Assembly: GCF_003148565.1 (NCBI RefSeq)
Contig: NZ_QGGL01000014.1
Location: 1-64,000, forward strand
DNA length: 64,000 bases
DNA from: Tumebacillus permanentifrigoris
GTDB taxonomy: Bacteria > Bacillota > Bacilli > Tumebacillales > Tumebacillaceae
Direction of reading: 5' to 3'
Part shown: positions 1 to 7,527 of the stretch, one piece after another
How the letters are laid out: each line of letters starts with the position of its first letter
How positions within the stretch are numbered: position 1 is the first letter of the stretch
Notes under the pieces: model-generated
The model's input: only the letters and a program-made list of their open reading frames with translations
What the model was told of the DNA's origin: nothing
Database searches by the model: none
Position numbers and translations under genes: made by a program

Positions 1-8
1 GTCTTGAA
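1..8 (+). rRNA. possible last bases of 23S rRNA (partial)
   Basis: The window opens with a short string resembling the 3' end of Bacillota 23S rRNA, about 30 nt before the 5S gene, as expected in an rRNA operon. Too little is present to be sure. Confidence 0.3.
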
Positions 9-39
9 CTCACAAAGTTGCTCTACCCAGTTGTCACAG

Positions 40-156
40 TCTCGTGATGATGGCGGAAAGGTCACACCTGTTCCCATCTCGAACACAGAAGTTAAGCTTT
101 CCAGCGCCGATGGTACTTGGACCGCAGGGTCCTGGGAGAGTAGGACGTCGCGAGGC
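40..156 (+). rRNA. 5S ribosomal RNA
   Basis: About 117 nt with the conserved 5S core (CCCATCTCGAACACAGAAGT followed by the GGTACT..CTGGGAGAGTAGG part) and complementary ends (TCTCGTG at the 5' end with CGCGAGG at the 3' end). It is a structural RNA of the large ribosomal subunit. It is the last gene of an rRNA operon entering from the left and is followed by a strong terminator. Confidence 0.95.
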
Positions 157-173
157 ACTAGTATATAGGAAGA

Positions 174-210
174 AAAAGACCTGATCCAATGCGGATCAGG
201 TCTTTTTTTC
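174..210 (+). terminator. bidirectional rho-independent terminator (5S / ecsB)
   Basis: Stem AAAAAGACCTGATCC, loop AATGC, complementary arm GGATCAGGTC and a T run. It ends the rRNA operon on the plus strand and overlaps the end of the convergent ecsB gene. Confidence 0.9.
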
Positions 211-1593
211 GTTCCCATCCTCGTCCTCTGCTTGCAAGAAACGGTTGGGGAGGTACACAAACGACACATACAAACTAAACACAATCCCCGCCAAGGGCAA
301 CCACACCGCCTGCGTAAAAGGCAAGCGACCGGAGATCAGCAACAACACGTCCAGCAACAGACTCTCTGCCACTAGCAATTGCAACGCGAGCCAAGAGACG
401 CCGCGTTTTTTATCCTGATCGGTGAGCGGGTAGATGCGCACCAATTCGGAGTAACGCCGTTCTGATGCCAGCATCGGCAGTTGGAAACCCATCAAGAACA
501 GGCCGAGCAGATAGACCCCGAGGGCGATCCAAACGTTGGAGATGAAGAACAGGATCACGCCGATGAACGCCATCAGCCGCAGATAGATCCCAAAGTACTC
601 ACTGTAGCGGAAGAATGTCCGTATGTAGAGAAACAAGTAGGGATACTTCTGATTGACCGGAATCCGGCGCACGATCGCCATAATCCATTCGCGACGTTTG
701 ACGCGATTTTTGATCTGCGGAACGTCGACAAAAAAGTTGGCCACCGTGTAGTAGGTGGAAAGCGTCTGTTGTTCCTGATCCAGCAACTCATTCCACGGCA
801 GGCTGCGCACGCGACGTCCGCTGCGAACCAACCACGTCACAAGTGCAAGCAAAACGATCCCACCCACGCCGTACATCCACTCTGTGGAAGCCAGCGCGTA
901 GATCACTAGCGCATTGCCCAGAAATCGCAACCCGATCCAGAAACTTCGCCGCCGCACCAGCAACATCTCCCGCCACGACAGGAACAGGTTCCACAGCTTC
1001 AGAGCGACCGCGCCCAGGGCACACCACCACGCCGCATCCAGCCCGATTCGCGCTTGGAAGAGGGGGACGAGCACACCGATGATCAAAACACTCTGTATGA
1101 CTTGGAAAAAGCCGCTGTAGCGCCCGGCCGAACGGAAGTACGTCCCCATCCGATCCTCTGCAGGCAACAGGAACACCAAGTCCGCCTCCTGCAAAAACGT
1201 TCGCACCCGCCCACGGCAGGCGACGAACGCGGTCACGACTGCGATAAACCAAGCGCTGGGGAACGCAGCGGGCAAGGCGTTCAACGCGCTTTTGTAGCCA
1301 AATGCCGCCCCGATGACCAGCGCAATGCCGGCGATCAACACGCCTTGGTTGCGCAAAATGGACATCAACAGCAACACCGCCTGCAACCAAGCCCGTCGCA
1401 CCCGCGCGCCATACAGGTCTCCAATATCGGCAAACCCGCTGATCCCATAAGGCAACTGCTTAAAACCTTGCGTTCCTCCAGAGCCAGCCGAACTCCCTGT
1501 TGATTTCACCGTGCCGGTCGCAGATCCAGAAGTCCCTAAACTCTTACCCTCCGTCCGCTTGGCGATCCCTTCGTTTTTGTCCGCCTTGCTCAT
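196..1593 (-). CDS. ecsB: ABC transporter permease, EcsB family
   Basis: The 465-residue protein has many hydrophobic segments from about residue 75 onward, fitting the membrane partner of EcsA. In Bacillus the Ecs system affects protein secretion, intramembrane proteolysis and competence; that is family knowledge. The central charged segment with RREW and YLFLYIRTFFRYSEY matches EcsB-type proteins. The ATG overlaps the ecsA stop by 4 nt, so the two are translationally coupled. The first 45 or so residues are an unusual Gly/Ser/Thr/Lys-rich stretch with low complexity. The 3' end runs into the shared terminator. No ecsC follows. Confidence 0.85.
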   Translation of the reverse strand: MSKADKNEGIAKRTEGKSLGTSGSATGTVKSTGSSAGSGGTQGFKQLPYGISGFADIGDLYGARVRRAWLQAVLLLMSILRNQGVLIAGIALVIGAAFGYKSALNALPAAFPSAWFIAVVTAFVACRGRVRTFLQEADLVFLLPAEDRMGTYFRSAGRYSGFFQVIQSVLIIGVLVPLFQARIGLDAAWWCALGAVALKLWNLFLSWREMLLVRRRSFWIGLRFLGNALVIYALASTEWMYGVGGIVLLALVTWLVRSGRRVRSLPWNELLDQEQQTLSTYYTVANFFVDVPQIKNRVKRREWIMAIVRRIPVNQKYPYLFLYIRTFFRYSEYFGIYLRLMAFIGVILFFISNVWIALGVYLLGLFLMGFQLPMLASERRYSELVRIYPLTDQDKKRGVSWLALQLLVAESLLLDVLLLISGRLPFTQAVWLPLAGIVFSLYVSFVYLPNRFLQAEDEDGNEKKT

Positions 1594-2324
1594 GTCAAAC
1601 CTCCGCTGACCACATGTGCGAACATCTCCTCCAGCGTAACCCCGGCGAGCCCTGCCTGTGCCCGCATCTGCTCGACGGTGCCGTTGAGGGCGACCTGACC
1701 CTTGTTGACCATGACGAAAGAGTCACAGTATCGCTCAGCGGTCGCGAGGATGTGCGTGGAGAGCAGAATCGCATGTCCCTCGCGCTTCATTTCGATCAAC
1801 AGCTCCAACAAGGCTTGAATCGCCAGCGGGTCGAGACCGACAAAGGGCTCGTCCACAACCAACAGATCGGGCGCTGCGACGAACGCACAGAGGATCATCA
1901 CTTTCTGCTGCATCCCTTTGGAAAAGGTGTTCGGGAATTCGTCGACCTTGTCCGCCAGTCGAAAAACGTCCAGCAAGCGCTGTTTGCGCTCACGGTACGC
2001 GGACTCCTCCAAGCGATAGACCAATTTTGTCAATTCAAGATGCTCATCCAAAGTCAGCTCTTCATAGAGACGCGGCTGCTCCGGGATGTAGGAAATCTTC
2101 GAGCGAAACTTCAACGGGTCGGTGCTTAGCGAGCCGCCCTCCAGCAGAATCTCACCAGCAAACGGCTCCAACAGGCCGAGCACGTGCTTCAAGATCGTGC
2201 TCTTGCCCGCTCCGTTCATGCCGATCAAACCGACGATCTCGTGCGCATTGACGGTCAGCGACACGTCACGGATGACCGGCTGATCGGGGGCATATCCGCC
2301 CGTGATGTTGCGTACTTCGAGCAC
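1590..2324 (-). CDS. ecsA: ABC transporter ATP-binding protein EcsA
   Basis: The 244-residue ATPase has a Walker A motif (GMNGAGKST) near residue 35, an ABC signature FSKGMQQK near 135, Walker B LLVVDEPFVGLD and an H-loop STH. It powers the EcsB permease at the cytoplasmic membrane. The GTG start (bases 2322-2324) is preceded by an AGGAGGGG ribosome binding site. It is first in a two-gene operon and overlaps ecsB by 4 nt. The ATPase class is certain; the Ecs assignment relies on the EcsB-like partner. Confidence 0.88.
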   Translation of the reverse strand: MLEVRNITGGYAPDQPVIRDVSLTVNAHEIVGLIGMNGAGKSTILKHVLGLLEPFAGEILLEGGSLSTDPLKFRSKISYIPEQPRLYEELTLDEHLELTKLVYRLEESAYRERKQRLLDVFRLADKVDEFPNTFSKGMQQKVMILCAFVAAPDLLVVDEPFVGLDPLAIQALLELLIEMKREGHAILLSTHILATAERYCDSFVMVNKGQVALNGTVEQMRAQAGLAGVTLEEMFAHVVSGGLT

Positions 2325-2550
2325 AACAAACCCCTCCTACACTTGTTATGCTTTCATTCTACAGCAGATACTCGATCGTATCTATGGTAAACGGCAGAAT
2401 ACCCGCGAACGGACAAGCCTTGACGAGCAGAGTTCGCGATTTGTCCGCATTTGTACCGTTCAAGCCATTGAGTAGGCGAGGCAGACGTGCTAAGATAAGT
2501 CCTGTCGCCGCAAGAGAGCGGTGATTGAAGAAAAGGTTTTGAAAAAAGTG

Positions 2551-2579
2551 TTGACTCGCACAACTCGATGTGATATTCT
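2551..2579 (+). promoter_or_regulatory. promoter of the tRNA operon
   Basis: TTGACT and TATTCT with an exact 17-nt spacer, about 55 nt before the first tRNA. It fits a vegetative sigma-A promoter and is the only strong candidate in the roughly 310-bp gap between ecsA and the tRNAs. No gene is seen in the rest of that gap. Confidence 0.8.
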
Positions 2580-2635
2580 ATAAAACGTCGCCGCTGTTGA
2601 GTATCTCACTAAACAACGGAACAACTTTTACTCGT

Positions 2636-2719
2636 GGAGAGGTACCAAAGTGGCCAAATGGAGCGGACTGTAAATCCGTTGCGTAAGCTTCGAAGGTTCG
2701 AATCCTTCTCTCTCCACCA
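2636..2719 (+). tRNA. tRNA-Tyr (GTA)
   Basis: Class II tRNA of 84 nt with an extra variable arm, anticodon GTA, T-loop TTCGAAT and an encoded CCA. First of a 12-gene tRNA operon. Confidence 0.95.
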
Positions 2720-2727
2720 TTACATGT

Positions 2728-2804
2728 GGCGGTCGTGGCGAAGTGGTGAACGCACCAGATTGTGGCTCTGGCATTCGGGGGTTCGATTCCCCTCGATCGC
2801 CCCA
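2728..2804 (+). tRNA. tRNA-His (GTG)
   Basis: Anticodon GTG. The extra G at the 5' end (2728) faces discriminator C2801, the identity feature of tRNA-His. CCA encoded. Confidence 0.95.
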
Positions 2805-2828
2805 CTCGTAATACTTTTCTCAGATCGT

Positions 2829-2903
2829 TGGGGAGTCGCCAAGCGGTAAGGCAACAGACTTTGACTCTGTCATGCGAAGGTTCGATCCCTTCCTCCCCAG
2901 CCA
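2829..2903 (+). tRNA. tRNA-Gln (TTG)
   Basis: Acceptor TGGGGAG pairs with CTCCCCA; anticodon loop CTTTGAC gives TTG; CCA encoded. Confidence 0.95.
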
Positions 2904-2908
2904 TTTGC

Positions 2909-2984
2909 GAGCCATTAGCTCAGTTGGTAGAGCACCTGACTTTTAATCAGGGTGTCGAAGGTTCAAGTCCTTCATGGCTCACCA
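2909..2984 (+). tRNA. tRNA-Lys (TTT)
   Basis: Acceptor GAGCCAT pairs with ATGGCTC; anticodon TTT; CCA encoded. Confidence 0.95.
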
Positions 2985-2995
2985 TTTTCATAATT

Positions 2996-3072
2996 GCGCC
3001 CTTAGCTCAGCTGGATAGAGCGTTTGACTACGAATCAAAAGGCCGGGAGTTCGAATCTCTCAGGGCGCGCCA
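2996..3072 (+). tRNA. tRNA-Arg (ACG)
   Basis: Acceptor GCGCCCT pairs with AGGGCGC. The anticodon loop CTACGAA gives ACG, normally deaminated to ICG by TadA. CCA encoded. Confidence 0.95.
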
Positions 3073-3080
3073 TTTTGTAT

Positions 3081-3156
3081 GGGGGGTTAGCTCAGTTGGT
3101 AGAGCACCTGCCTTGCAAGCAGGGGGTCAGCGGTTCGAATCCGCTACTCTCCACCA
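3081..3156 (+). tRNA. tRNA-Ala (TGC)
   Basis: Anticodon TGC. The acceptor stem contains a G3-T70 pair, the alanine identity element. CCA encoded. Confidence 0.95.
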
Positions 3157-3161
3157 TACAT

Positions 3162-3237
3162 GCCTTTTTAGCTCAGTAGGTAGAGCGCATCCATGGTAAG
3201 GATGAGGTCATCGGTTCGATTCCGGTAAAAGGCACCA
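3162..3237 (+). tRNA. tRNA-Thr (GGT)
   Basis: Acceptor GCCTTTT pairs with AAAAGGC; anticodon loop ATGGTAA gives GGT; CCA encoded. Confidence 0.95.
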
Positions 3238-3244
3238 TTTGCTT

Positions 3245-3321
3245 GGCTCGTTGGAGAAGCGGCTTAACTCATCGCCCTTTCAAGGCGACATTCACGGGTT
3301 CGAATCCCGTACGAGTCACCA
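3245..3321 (+). tRNA. tRNA-Glu (TTC)
   Basis: Anticodon loop CTTTCAA gives TTC. The acceptor GGCTCGT pairs with ACGAGTC with one G-T wobble. CCA encoded. Confidence 0.92.
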
Positions 3322-3329
3322 ATTTTTAC

Positions 3330-3405
3330 GGAGGCTTAGCTCAGCTGGGAGAGCATCTGCCTTACAAGCAGAGGGTCGGCGGTTCGATCCCGTCAGCCTC
3401 CACCA
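3330..3405 (+). tRNA. tRNA-Val (TAC)
   Basis: Acceptor GGAGGCT pairs with AGCCTCC; anticodon TAC; CCA encoded. Confidence 0.95.
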
Positions 3406-3420
3406 TTTTCACTTTTTTAC

Positions 3421-3497
3421 GGAGCTGTGGTGTAGTGGCCTAACATGTCCGCCTGTCACGCGGAAGACCGCGGGTTCGAATCCCGTCAGCTCCGCCA
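3421..3497 (+). tRNA. tRNA-Asp (GTC)
   Basis: Acceptor GGAGCTG pairs with CAGCTCC; discriminator G; anticodon GTC; CCA encoded. Confidence 0.95.
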
Positions 3498-3512
3498 CTA
3501 TTTTTCACCTTT

Positions 3513-3586
3513 GCGGGTGTAGTTCAATGGTAGAACTCCAGCCTTCCAAGCTGGTCGCGTGGGTTCGATTCCCATCACCCGCTCCA
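3513..3586 (+). tRNA. tRNA-Gly (TCC)
   Basis: Acceptor GCGGGTG pairs with CACCCGC; discriminator T; anticodon TCC; CCA encoded. Confidence 0.95.
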
Positions 3587-3594
3587 TTTATTTC

Positions 3595-3671
3595 GGGCCC
3601 ATAGCTCAGTTGGCTAGAGCGCACGACTGATAATCGTGAGGTCGGAAGTTCGAATCTTCTTGGGCCCACCA
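3595..3671 (+). tRNA. tRNA-Ile (GAT)
   Basis: Acceptor GGGCCCA pairs with TGGGCCC; anticodon loop CTGATAA gives GAT; CCA encoded. Last gene of the operon. Confidence 0.95.
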
Positions 3672-3683
3672 TACTTGCAAAAA

Positions 3684-3722
3684 GAAAAAGACCTGTTCCT
3701 TCATGGAACAGGTCTTTTTTTC
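3684..3722 (+). terminator. terminator of the tRNA operon
   Basis: Stem AAAGACCTGTTCC / GGAACAGGTCTTT with a TTCA-region loop and a long T run, 13 nt after tRNA-Ile. Confidence 0.9.
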
Positions 3723-3775
3723 ATCTCATTGCGAAATACTAAAGGTGACTCTTTGTGCAAAGGGGGAACTCCGAG

Positions 3776-4570
3776 ATGAGACAAGTGGTATTGAAGCCTG
3801 AACTGCGCACGCCCGGTGGTGAAACTGTCAGTGTGTACCTGAACAATGAATGGGCGGGGGATGTCTACCTCGTCTATCGCGAAGGGGACGTGCTGACCGG
3901 CACGATCCAGATCGACACCAAAGCGGTGTCGGAGGAGGAACTGGATTTCGTCGCCGACGAAGTGCGCACGTACATCGAGCATTTGAACGCGGCGCTAGGC
4001 GTCGAGGACAGCTCGGTGGTCATGATGTATGGCGACATCTCGTCTGTGATTGAGATGGCCCCGTTTGAAATCGTCTCGGTGGAGTCGATTCAGGAAGACG
4101 AGGACGAGATCGACGCTTTCGACGAGAATTACCATTTTGTCGACGATGAGGAAGAATTCGAAGACGACGAAGAAGTGATGGAGTTCGACGGTCTCGACTT
4201 GGGCAGTGACATCGAGTTTGCGGATGATGAAGAGGACGAGGATGACGATCAGTACTATGTCCACGACCTTGACGAAGACGAGGAGTACCACCTCTCCGTC
4301 GTCTACCGCAACGGAGAACACACCAAGTACCACCTGCACGACGATGATCACCGGACGCTAGGCATCGTGTCGGTCGATGAGATCGGCGACAATGTCTCGG
4401 GACGCGTGGACTTCTGGTCTCGCCCAGATGAAGACGAGGCAAACGAAGTGGCCAAGATGCTGGCCCGGACGTTTGGGGAGTTGGGCGAAGCGGACAACAT
4501 CTCGTTCACGATGAACCACGCCGACTACCACATCGGGGATATGCACTTAGAGCGCCGTGATTTTCTGTAA
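3776..4570 (+). CDS. acidic protein with a duplicated domain, function unknown
   Basis: I do not recognise the family. The 264-residue soluble protein has no signal peptide or membrane segment. The ATG at 3776 is chosen because AAAGGGGG lies about 9 nt upstream; an in-frame GTG 21 nt earlier lacks a site. Residues about 1-95 and 180-262 resemble each other: each has a strand, an acidic segment, a helix of the type EELDFVADEVRTYIEHL or EANEVAKMLARTFGEL, and a final strand. They are joined by about 75 residues dominated by Asp and Glu. The charge suggests binding of metal or a basic partner, but that is only a guess. It stands alone between terminators. Confidence 0.8.
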   Translation: MRQVVLKPELRTPGGETVSVYLNNEWAGDVYLVYREGDVLTGTIQIDTKAVSEEELDFVADEVRTYIEHLNAALGVEDSSVVMMYGDISSVIEMAPFEIVSVESIQEDEDEIDAFDENYHFVDDEEEFEDDEEVMEFDGLDLGSDIEFADDEEDEDDDQYYVHDLDEDEEYHLSVVYRNGEHTKYHLHDDDHRTLGIVSVDEIGDNVSGRVDFWSRPDEDEANEVAKMLARTFGELGEADNISFTMNHADYHIGDMHLERRDFL

Positions 4571-4581
4571 GGCTGTTTGAG

Positions 4582-4624
4582 AAAAAACACTTCTGGCTCT
4601 GCGTGAGCTAGAAGTGTTTTTTTT
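4582..4624 (+). terminator. terminator after the acidic protein gene
   Basis: AAAAACACTTCTGGCTC, short loop, then GAGCTAGAAGTGTTTTTTTT. Placed 12 nt after the stop codon. Confidence 0.85.
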
Positions 4625-4636
4625 CAGGACGGGAGA

Positions 4637-4686
4637 TTAAAAAAACACTTCTGGAGCTGCGTGAACTAGAGAAGTGTATTTTTGTG
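4637..4686 (+). repeat. degenerate second copy of the preceding terminator hairpin
   Basis: The hairpin core (AAAACACTTCTGG .. CTGCGTGA .. CTAGA .. GAAGTGT) is repeated 55 nt downstream with changes in the stem and a T run interrupted by G. It looks like a tandem duplication of a terminator. Confidence 0.6.
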
Positions 4687-4702
4687 CAGACAGGGAGATG
4701 GT

Positions 4703-4740
4703 AAAAAAAGACCCTGTCCCGCGTGGGGGACAGGGTCTTA
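4703..4740 (-). terminator. terminator of the YhcN/YlaJ-type gene
   Basis: On the minus strand AAGACCCTGTCCC / GGGACAGGGTC followed by seven Ts, directly after the lipoprotein gene; it also works on paper in the plus direction. Confidence 0.85.
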
Positions 4741-4743
4741 GGT

Positions 4744-7098
4744 TTAGCGACGAGCGTTGCTGCCAGTGCCAGCGGTGGTGCCAGTGGAGTTTTGACCGCC
4801 AAGATTGACGGCACCTGTCCCTGTTGTGGTTCCGCTGATGTACGAGCCTGTCGTGGAGCCGCTTCTGCTGGTGCCGTTTGTGGACGGCTCCAGTGCGCCA
4901 TTGCCTGTGGTCGAGCCACTCGGCGTGGTGCCGAAGCCTGCGCCGGAGCTGCCCATTGGCGTTCCTTGGGTGCCGAGAGTGCCCGATTGGGAGGAGCCGT
5001 TGGTCGTCGTGCCGCCAGACATTGTGCCAGAACCGGAAGTTTGACCAGTGCCGCCCGACATCGTACCAGCGCCGTAGTTTTGACCAGTGCCGCCTGTGCG
5101 ATTGTTTCCAGTGATGCCTGAGGTTACTTTGCGGAAGCCAGTGCGCAGGTCGTCAAGGAAGTTGCGACCCATGTAGGCGGCGTTGCCTGCTGCGTTCGTC
5201 ATGGCACCTTTGCCCGTGGTGCCTTTGTTGCCGTTCGTGTATTGGTTGATGCGGTTCATGACCGACTCGTTGGCGGTCACGTAGACGTTTTGGATCGACG
5301 GATTGGCTTGGCGAACAGCTTGCACGACTTGAGCGCGCAGGTCCTCGCTCATCGAGTTGTCGGAGTAGATGTTCAGCGCGCCGGCTCCTGTGGAGGAGTT
5401 GTAGAGGCCGTAGGTGTTGTTGGAACCGTTGCCAGACGATGCCCCGTTGGAGCCGTAGATCCCCGACGTAGAACCGGTGGTGCCGTATGCGCGCGCACCA
5501 GAGTTGGAGCCGCTGTAAGTGGACCCGGAGATAACAGAGCCATTGGTTCCGTTCGTGCGAGCGCCATAAGTGCCATAGATGCCAGAACCGATGGTATCCG
5601 TATAGCGGTAAGTTCCCGCAGCGCTGGTCCCATACGGAGAACCGTTGTTAGAGCCAGTGCCGGAAGTTCCGTAAGTGCTGGAGCCCATGTTAGAGCCAGT
5701 GCTGGAAGTTCCATAAGTGCTGGACCCCGAGTTAGAGCCAGCGCCGTAGGTTCCATAAGTGCTGGAACCCGTGGTAGAACCAGTACCGTAGGTAGATCCT
5801 GTGTTATTGGTTCCGGTGCTGCTTGCGCCGTTTGAATATCCGTTCAGGTAGCCGATGGTACCTGGATTGCCTGTGCCCGAGATGGTGCCGTTATTTGAGG
5901 TGGAGTTGTTGAACGTGGAGCCGGAGCCGGTCAGTGCGTTTCCGGTATTTTGGGAGAGATAGGACGAGCTGTTGGTGCTCACCCCAGTACCAGAGTTACC
6001 GTAGCCACTCATGCCGCTGTTAGCGGTACGGCCATTTGTGCCAAAACCAACCGAGTTTGAGCTTTTCACCGACGGGGAGTTGGTGCCATTGGTTTGACCG
6101 CCTTGGACGTTCGCGATCGGCGGATTGATCAGTGCGAACGGCTGGGACAGTCCCGTACCGCGCATCGAACCGTTATTGTTCGTGCCGACGTTCGTCCCGG
6201 TGCTGTACGTGGTGCCCGACCCCGACGGAGTGGTCCCGGAAGACGTAGTACCATACGTAGATCCAGTGTTGTTCAGGCCGGAAGTACTACTGGTTCCATA
6301 GGTTGAGCCAGTCCCAGTCCCGAAAGTATTGCCGGTTCCATAGTTCGAGCCGGTACTGGAAGTGCTACCAGTCCCATAGTTAGAGCCACTCCCAGAAGTG
6401 CTACCAGTCCCATAGTTCGAGCCAGTACCGGAAGTGCTACCCATTCCATAACTTGACCCAGCCCCAGTCCCGGCAGTAGACCCAGTCCCATAATTTGTCC
6501 CTGCCCCGTAACTACCACCAGTTCCAGAAATCCCTGTCTGTACAGGAGTCCCGGCACCTTGCGTGGTGCTCGTACCCACCGGGCCTTGAACATTGGTGTT
6601 GCCTGAAGTCGTCCCAGTGTCTTGGTTGGAAGTTCCCGTTCCGGTGTTCGCCTGCGAGATCGAGTTGCGGTTGTTCGGGCTGTTCACTGCGATGTACGCA
6701 GTCGTCCCATTTACCAAGACACGCGCATTCGTCACGCCGGGAACTGAGGCCACCCGTGCGGCCAACTGCGGATCTGCATGCAGATTCACATTCCCAGACG
6801 TACCAGCTGTGCCAGCCGCCCCACCAGCCCCACCAGCCGCATTCATTTTACCGCCACGAGTCCCACCGCCCAAACCACGGACGTGCATCCCTTGGGTTCC
6901 ACTTTGCGTCCGTGCGGGTGTCAGATTGCGCGCACCATATCGCGGGTCGCGGGTATCGAGCACTTTGCCACCACGAGTTGTATCATACGTCTCGTTCTTG
7001 CCATCCGGAGATGCATGTTGCGAGCTCTGCGGAGTGCAACCAGCAAGCAGAGACGTGGACAACAGAAAAACGCCAGCTAGAGTCGTAACCTTTTTCAA
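4744..7098 (-). CDS. giant YhcN/YlaJ-type spore lipoprotein with a low-complexity insertion
   Basis: 784 residues. The N-terminus is a lipoprotein signal with lipobox LLAGC (Cys about 20). Residues about 100-140 (ADPQLAARVASVPGVTNARV, then an AYIAV strand) and about 570-625 (LRAQVVQAVRQANPSIQNVY, then NRINQYTNG) look like the two halves of one YhcN/YlaJ-type domain, known from forespore lipoproteins of Bacillus. Between and after them lie hundreds of residues of Gly, Ser, Thr, Asn and Tyr with recurring GTGS-YGTG units. The TTG start is supported by GAGGAGG 8 nt upstream. Ordinary family members are about 150-250 residues, so this is several-fold enlarged. Attachment to a spore membrane is inferred. 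Confidence 0.75.
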   Translation of the reverse strand: MKKVTTLAGVFLLSTSLLAGCTPQSSQHASPDGKNETYDTTRGGKVLDTRDPRYGARNLTPARTQSGTQGMHVRGLGGGTRGGKMNAAGGAGGAAGTAGTSGNVNLHADPQLAARVASVPGVTNARVLVNGTTAYIAVNSPNNRNSISQANTGTGTSNQDTGTTSGNTNVQGPVGTSTTQGAGTPVQTGISGTGGSYGAGTNYGTGSTAGTGAGSSYGMGSTSGTGSNYGTGSTSGSGSNYGTGSTSSTGSNYGTGNTFGTGTGSTYGTSSTSGLNNTGSTYGTTSSGTTPSGSGTTYSTGTNVGTNNNGSMRGTGLSQPFALINPPIANVQGGQTNGTNSPSVKSSNSVGFGTNGRTANSGMSGYGNSGTGVSTNSSSYLSQNTGNALTGSGSTFNNSTSNNGTISGTGNPGTIGYLNGYSNGASSTGTNNTGSTYGTGSTTGSSTYGTYGAGSNSGSSTYGTSSTGSNMGSSTYGTSGTGSNNGSPYGTSAAGTYRYTDTIGSGIYGTYGARTNGTNGSVISGSTYSGSNSGARAYGTTGSTSGIYGSNGASSGNGSNNTYGLYNSSTGAGALNIYSDNSMSEDLRAQVVQAVRQANPSIQNVYVTANESVMNRINQYTNGNKGTTGKGAMTNAAGNAAYMGRNFLDDLRTGFRKVTSGITGNNRTGGTGQNYGAGTMSGGTGQTSGSGTMSGGTTTNGSSQSGTLGTQGTPMGSSGAGFGTTPSGSTTGNGALEPSTNGTSRSGSTTGSYISGTTTGTGAVNLGGQNSTGTTAGTGSNARR

Positions 7099-7217
7099 AG
7101 TGTCAACCTCCTCGGGGCGCGTTCGATTTTGGATTGTCCCTACACATCAATCCGAACTTAGCATCCCCCGGGACCACTCTCTCACACCGTACAAGATTTG
7201 GTGTCCCAAAAAATTGC

Positions 7218-7247
7218 TTGACGGTCTATTTTCAAGGATGGTATACT
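7218..7247 (+). promoter_or_regulatory. promoter of the metNIQ operon
   Basis: TTGACG and TATACT separated by 18 nt, about 60 nt before the SAM riboswitch. No gene is seen between 7099 and 7527 apart from this promoter, the riboswitch and its terminator. Confidence 0.7.
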
Positions 7248-7307
7248 CCAACCTGTAATCAAATTGATTCCAAACAATCCCGATCGCTTAACTTAATATT
7301 TGAAAGT

Positions 7308-7431
7308 TCTCTTATCCAGAGAGGTGGAGGGTCTGGCCCGACGAAACCTCGGCAACCGTCACGACAACCATTACAGGTTGAGTGAAATGGTGCCAATTCC
7401 TGCGAGACATTTTGTTTCGACAGATGAGAGA
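7308..7431 (+). promoter_or_regulatory. SAM-I (S-box) riboswitch
   Basis: The S-box core is visible: CTCTTATCCAGAGAGGTGGA, GGGTCTGGCCC, GACGAAACCTCGGCAACC and the closing GATGAGAGAC. S-boxes bind S-adenosylmethionine and end transcription when SAM is plentiful. Its place before metNIQ fits methionine import being switched on when SAM is low. Confidence 0.95.
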
Positions 7432-7458
7432 CGCGTCCGTCCATCTATGTGGATATCC

Positions 7459-7488
7459 GTGTCCTTCGCTGTCGAAGGGCACTTTTTT
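7459..7488 (+). terminator. riboswitch-controlled terminator
   Basis: GTGTCCTTCG / CGAAGGGCAC hairpin and TTTTTT, 40 nt before metN. It is the expression platform of the S-box. Confidence 0.9.
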
Positions 7489-7527
7489 ATTTCCCGGAAA
7501 ATGACGAAGGAGGGGACCACAACCACC

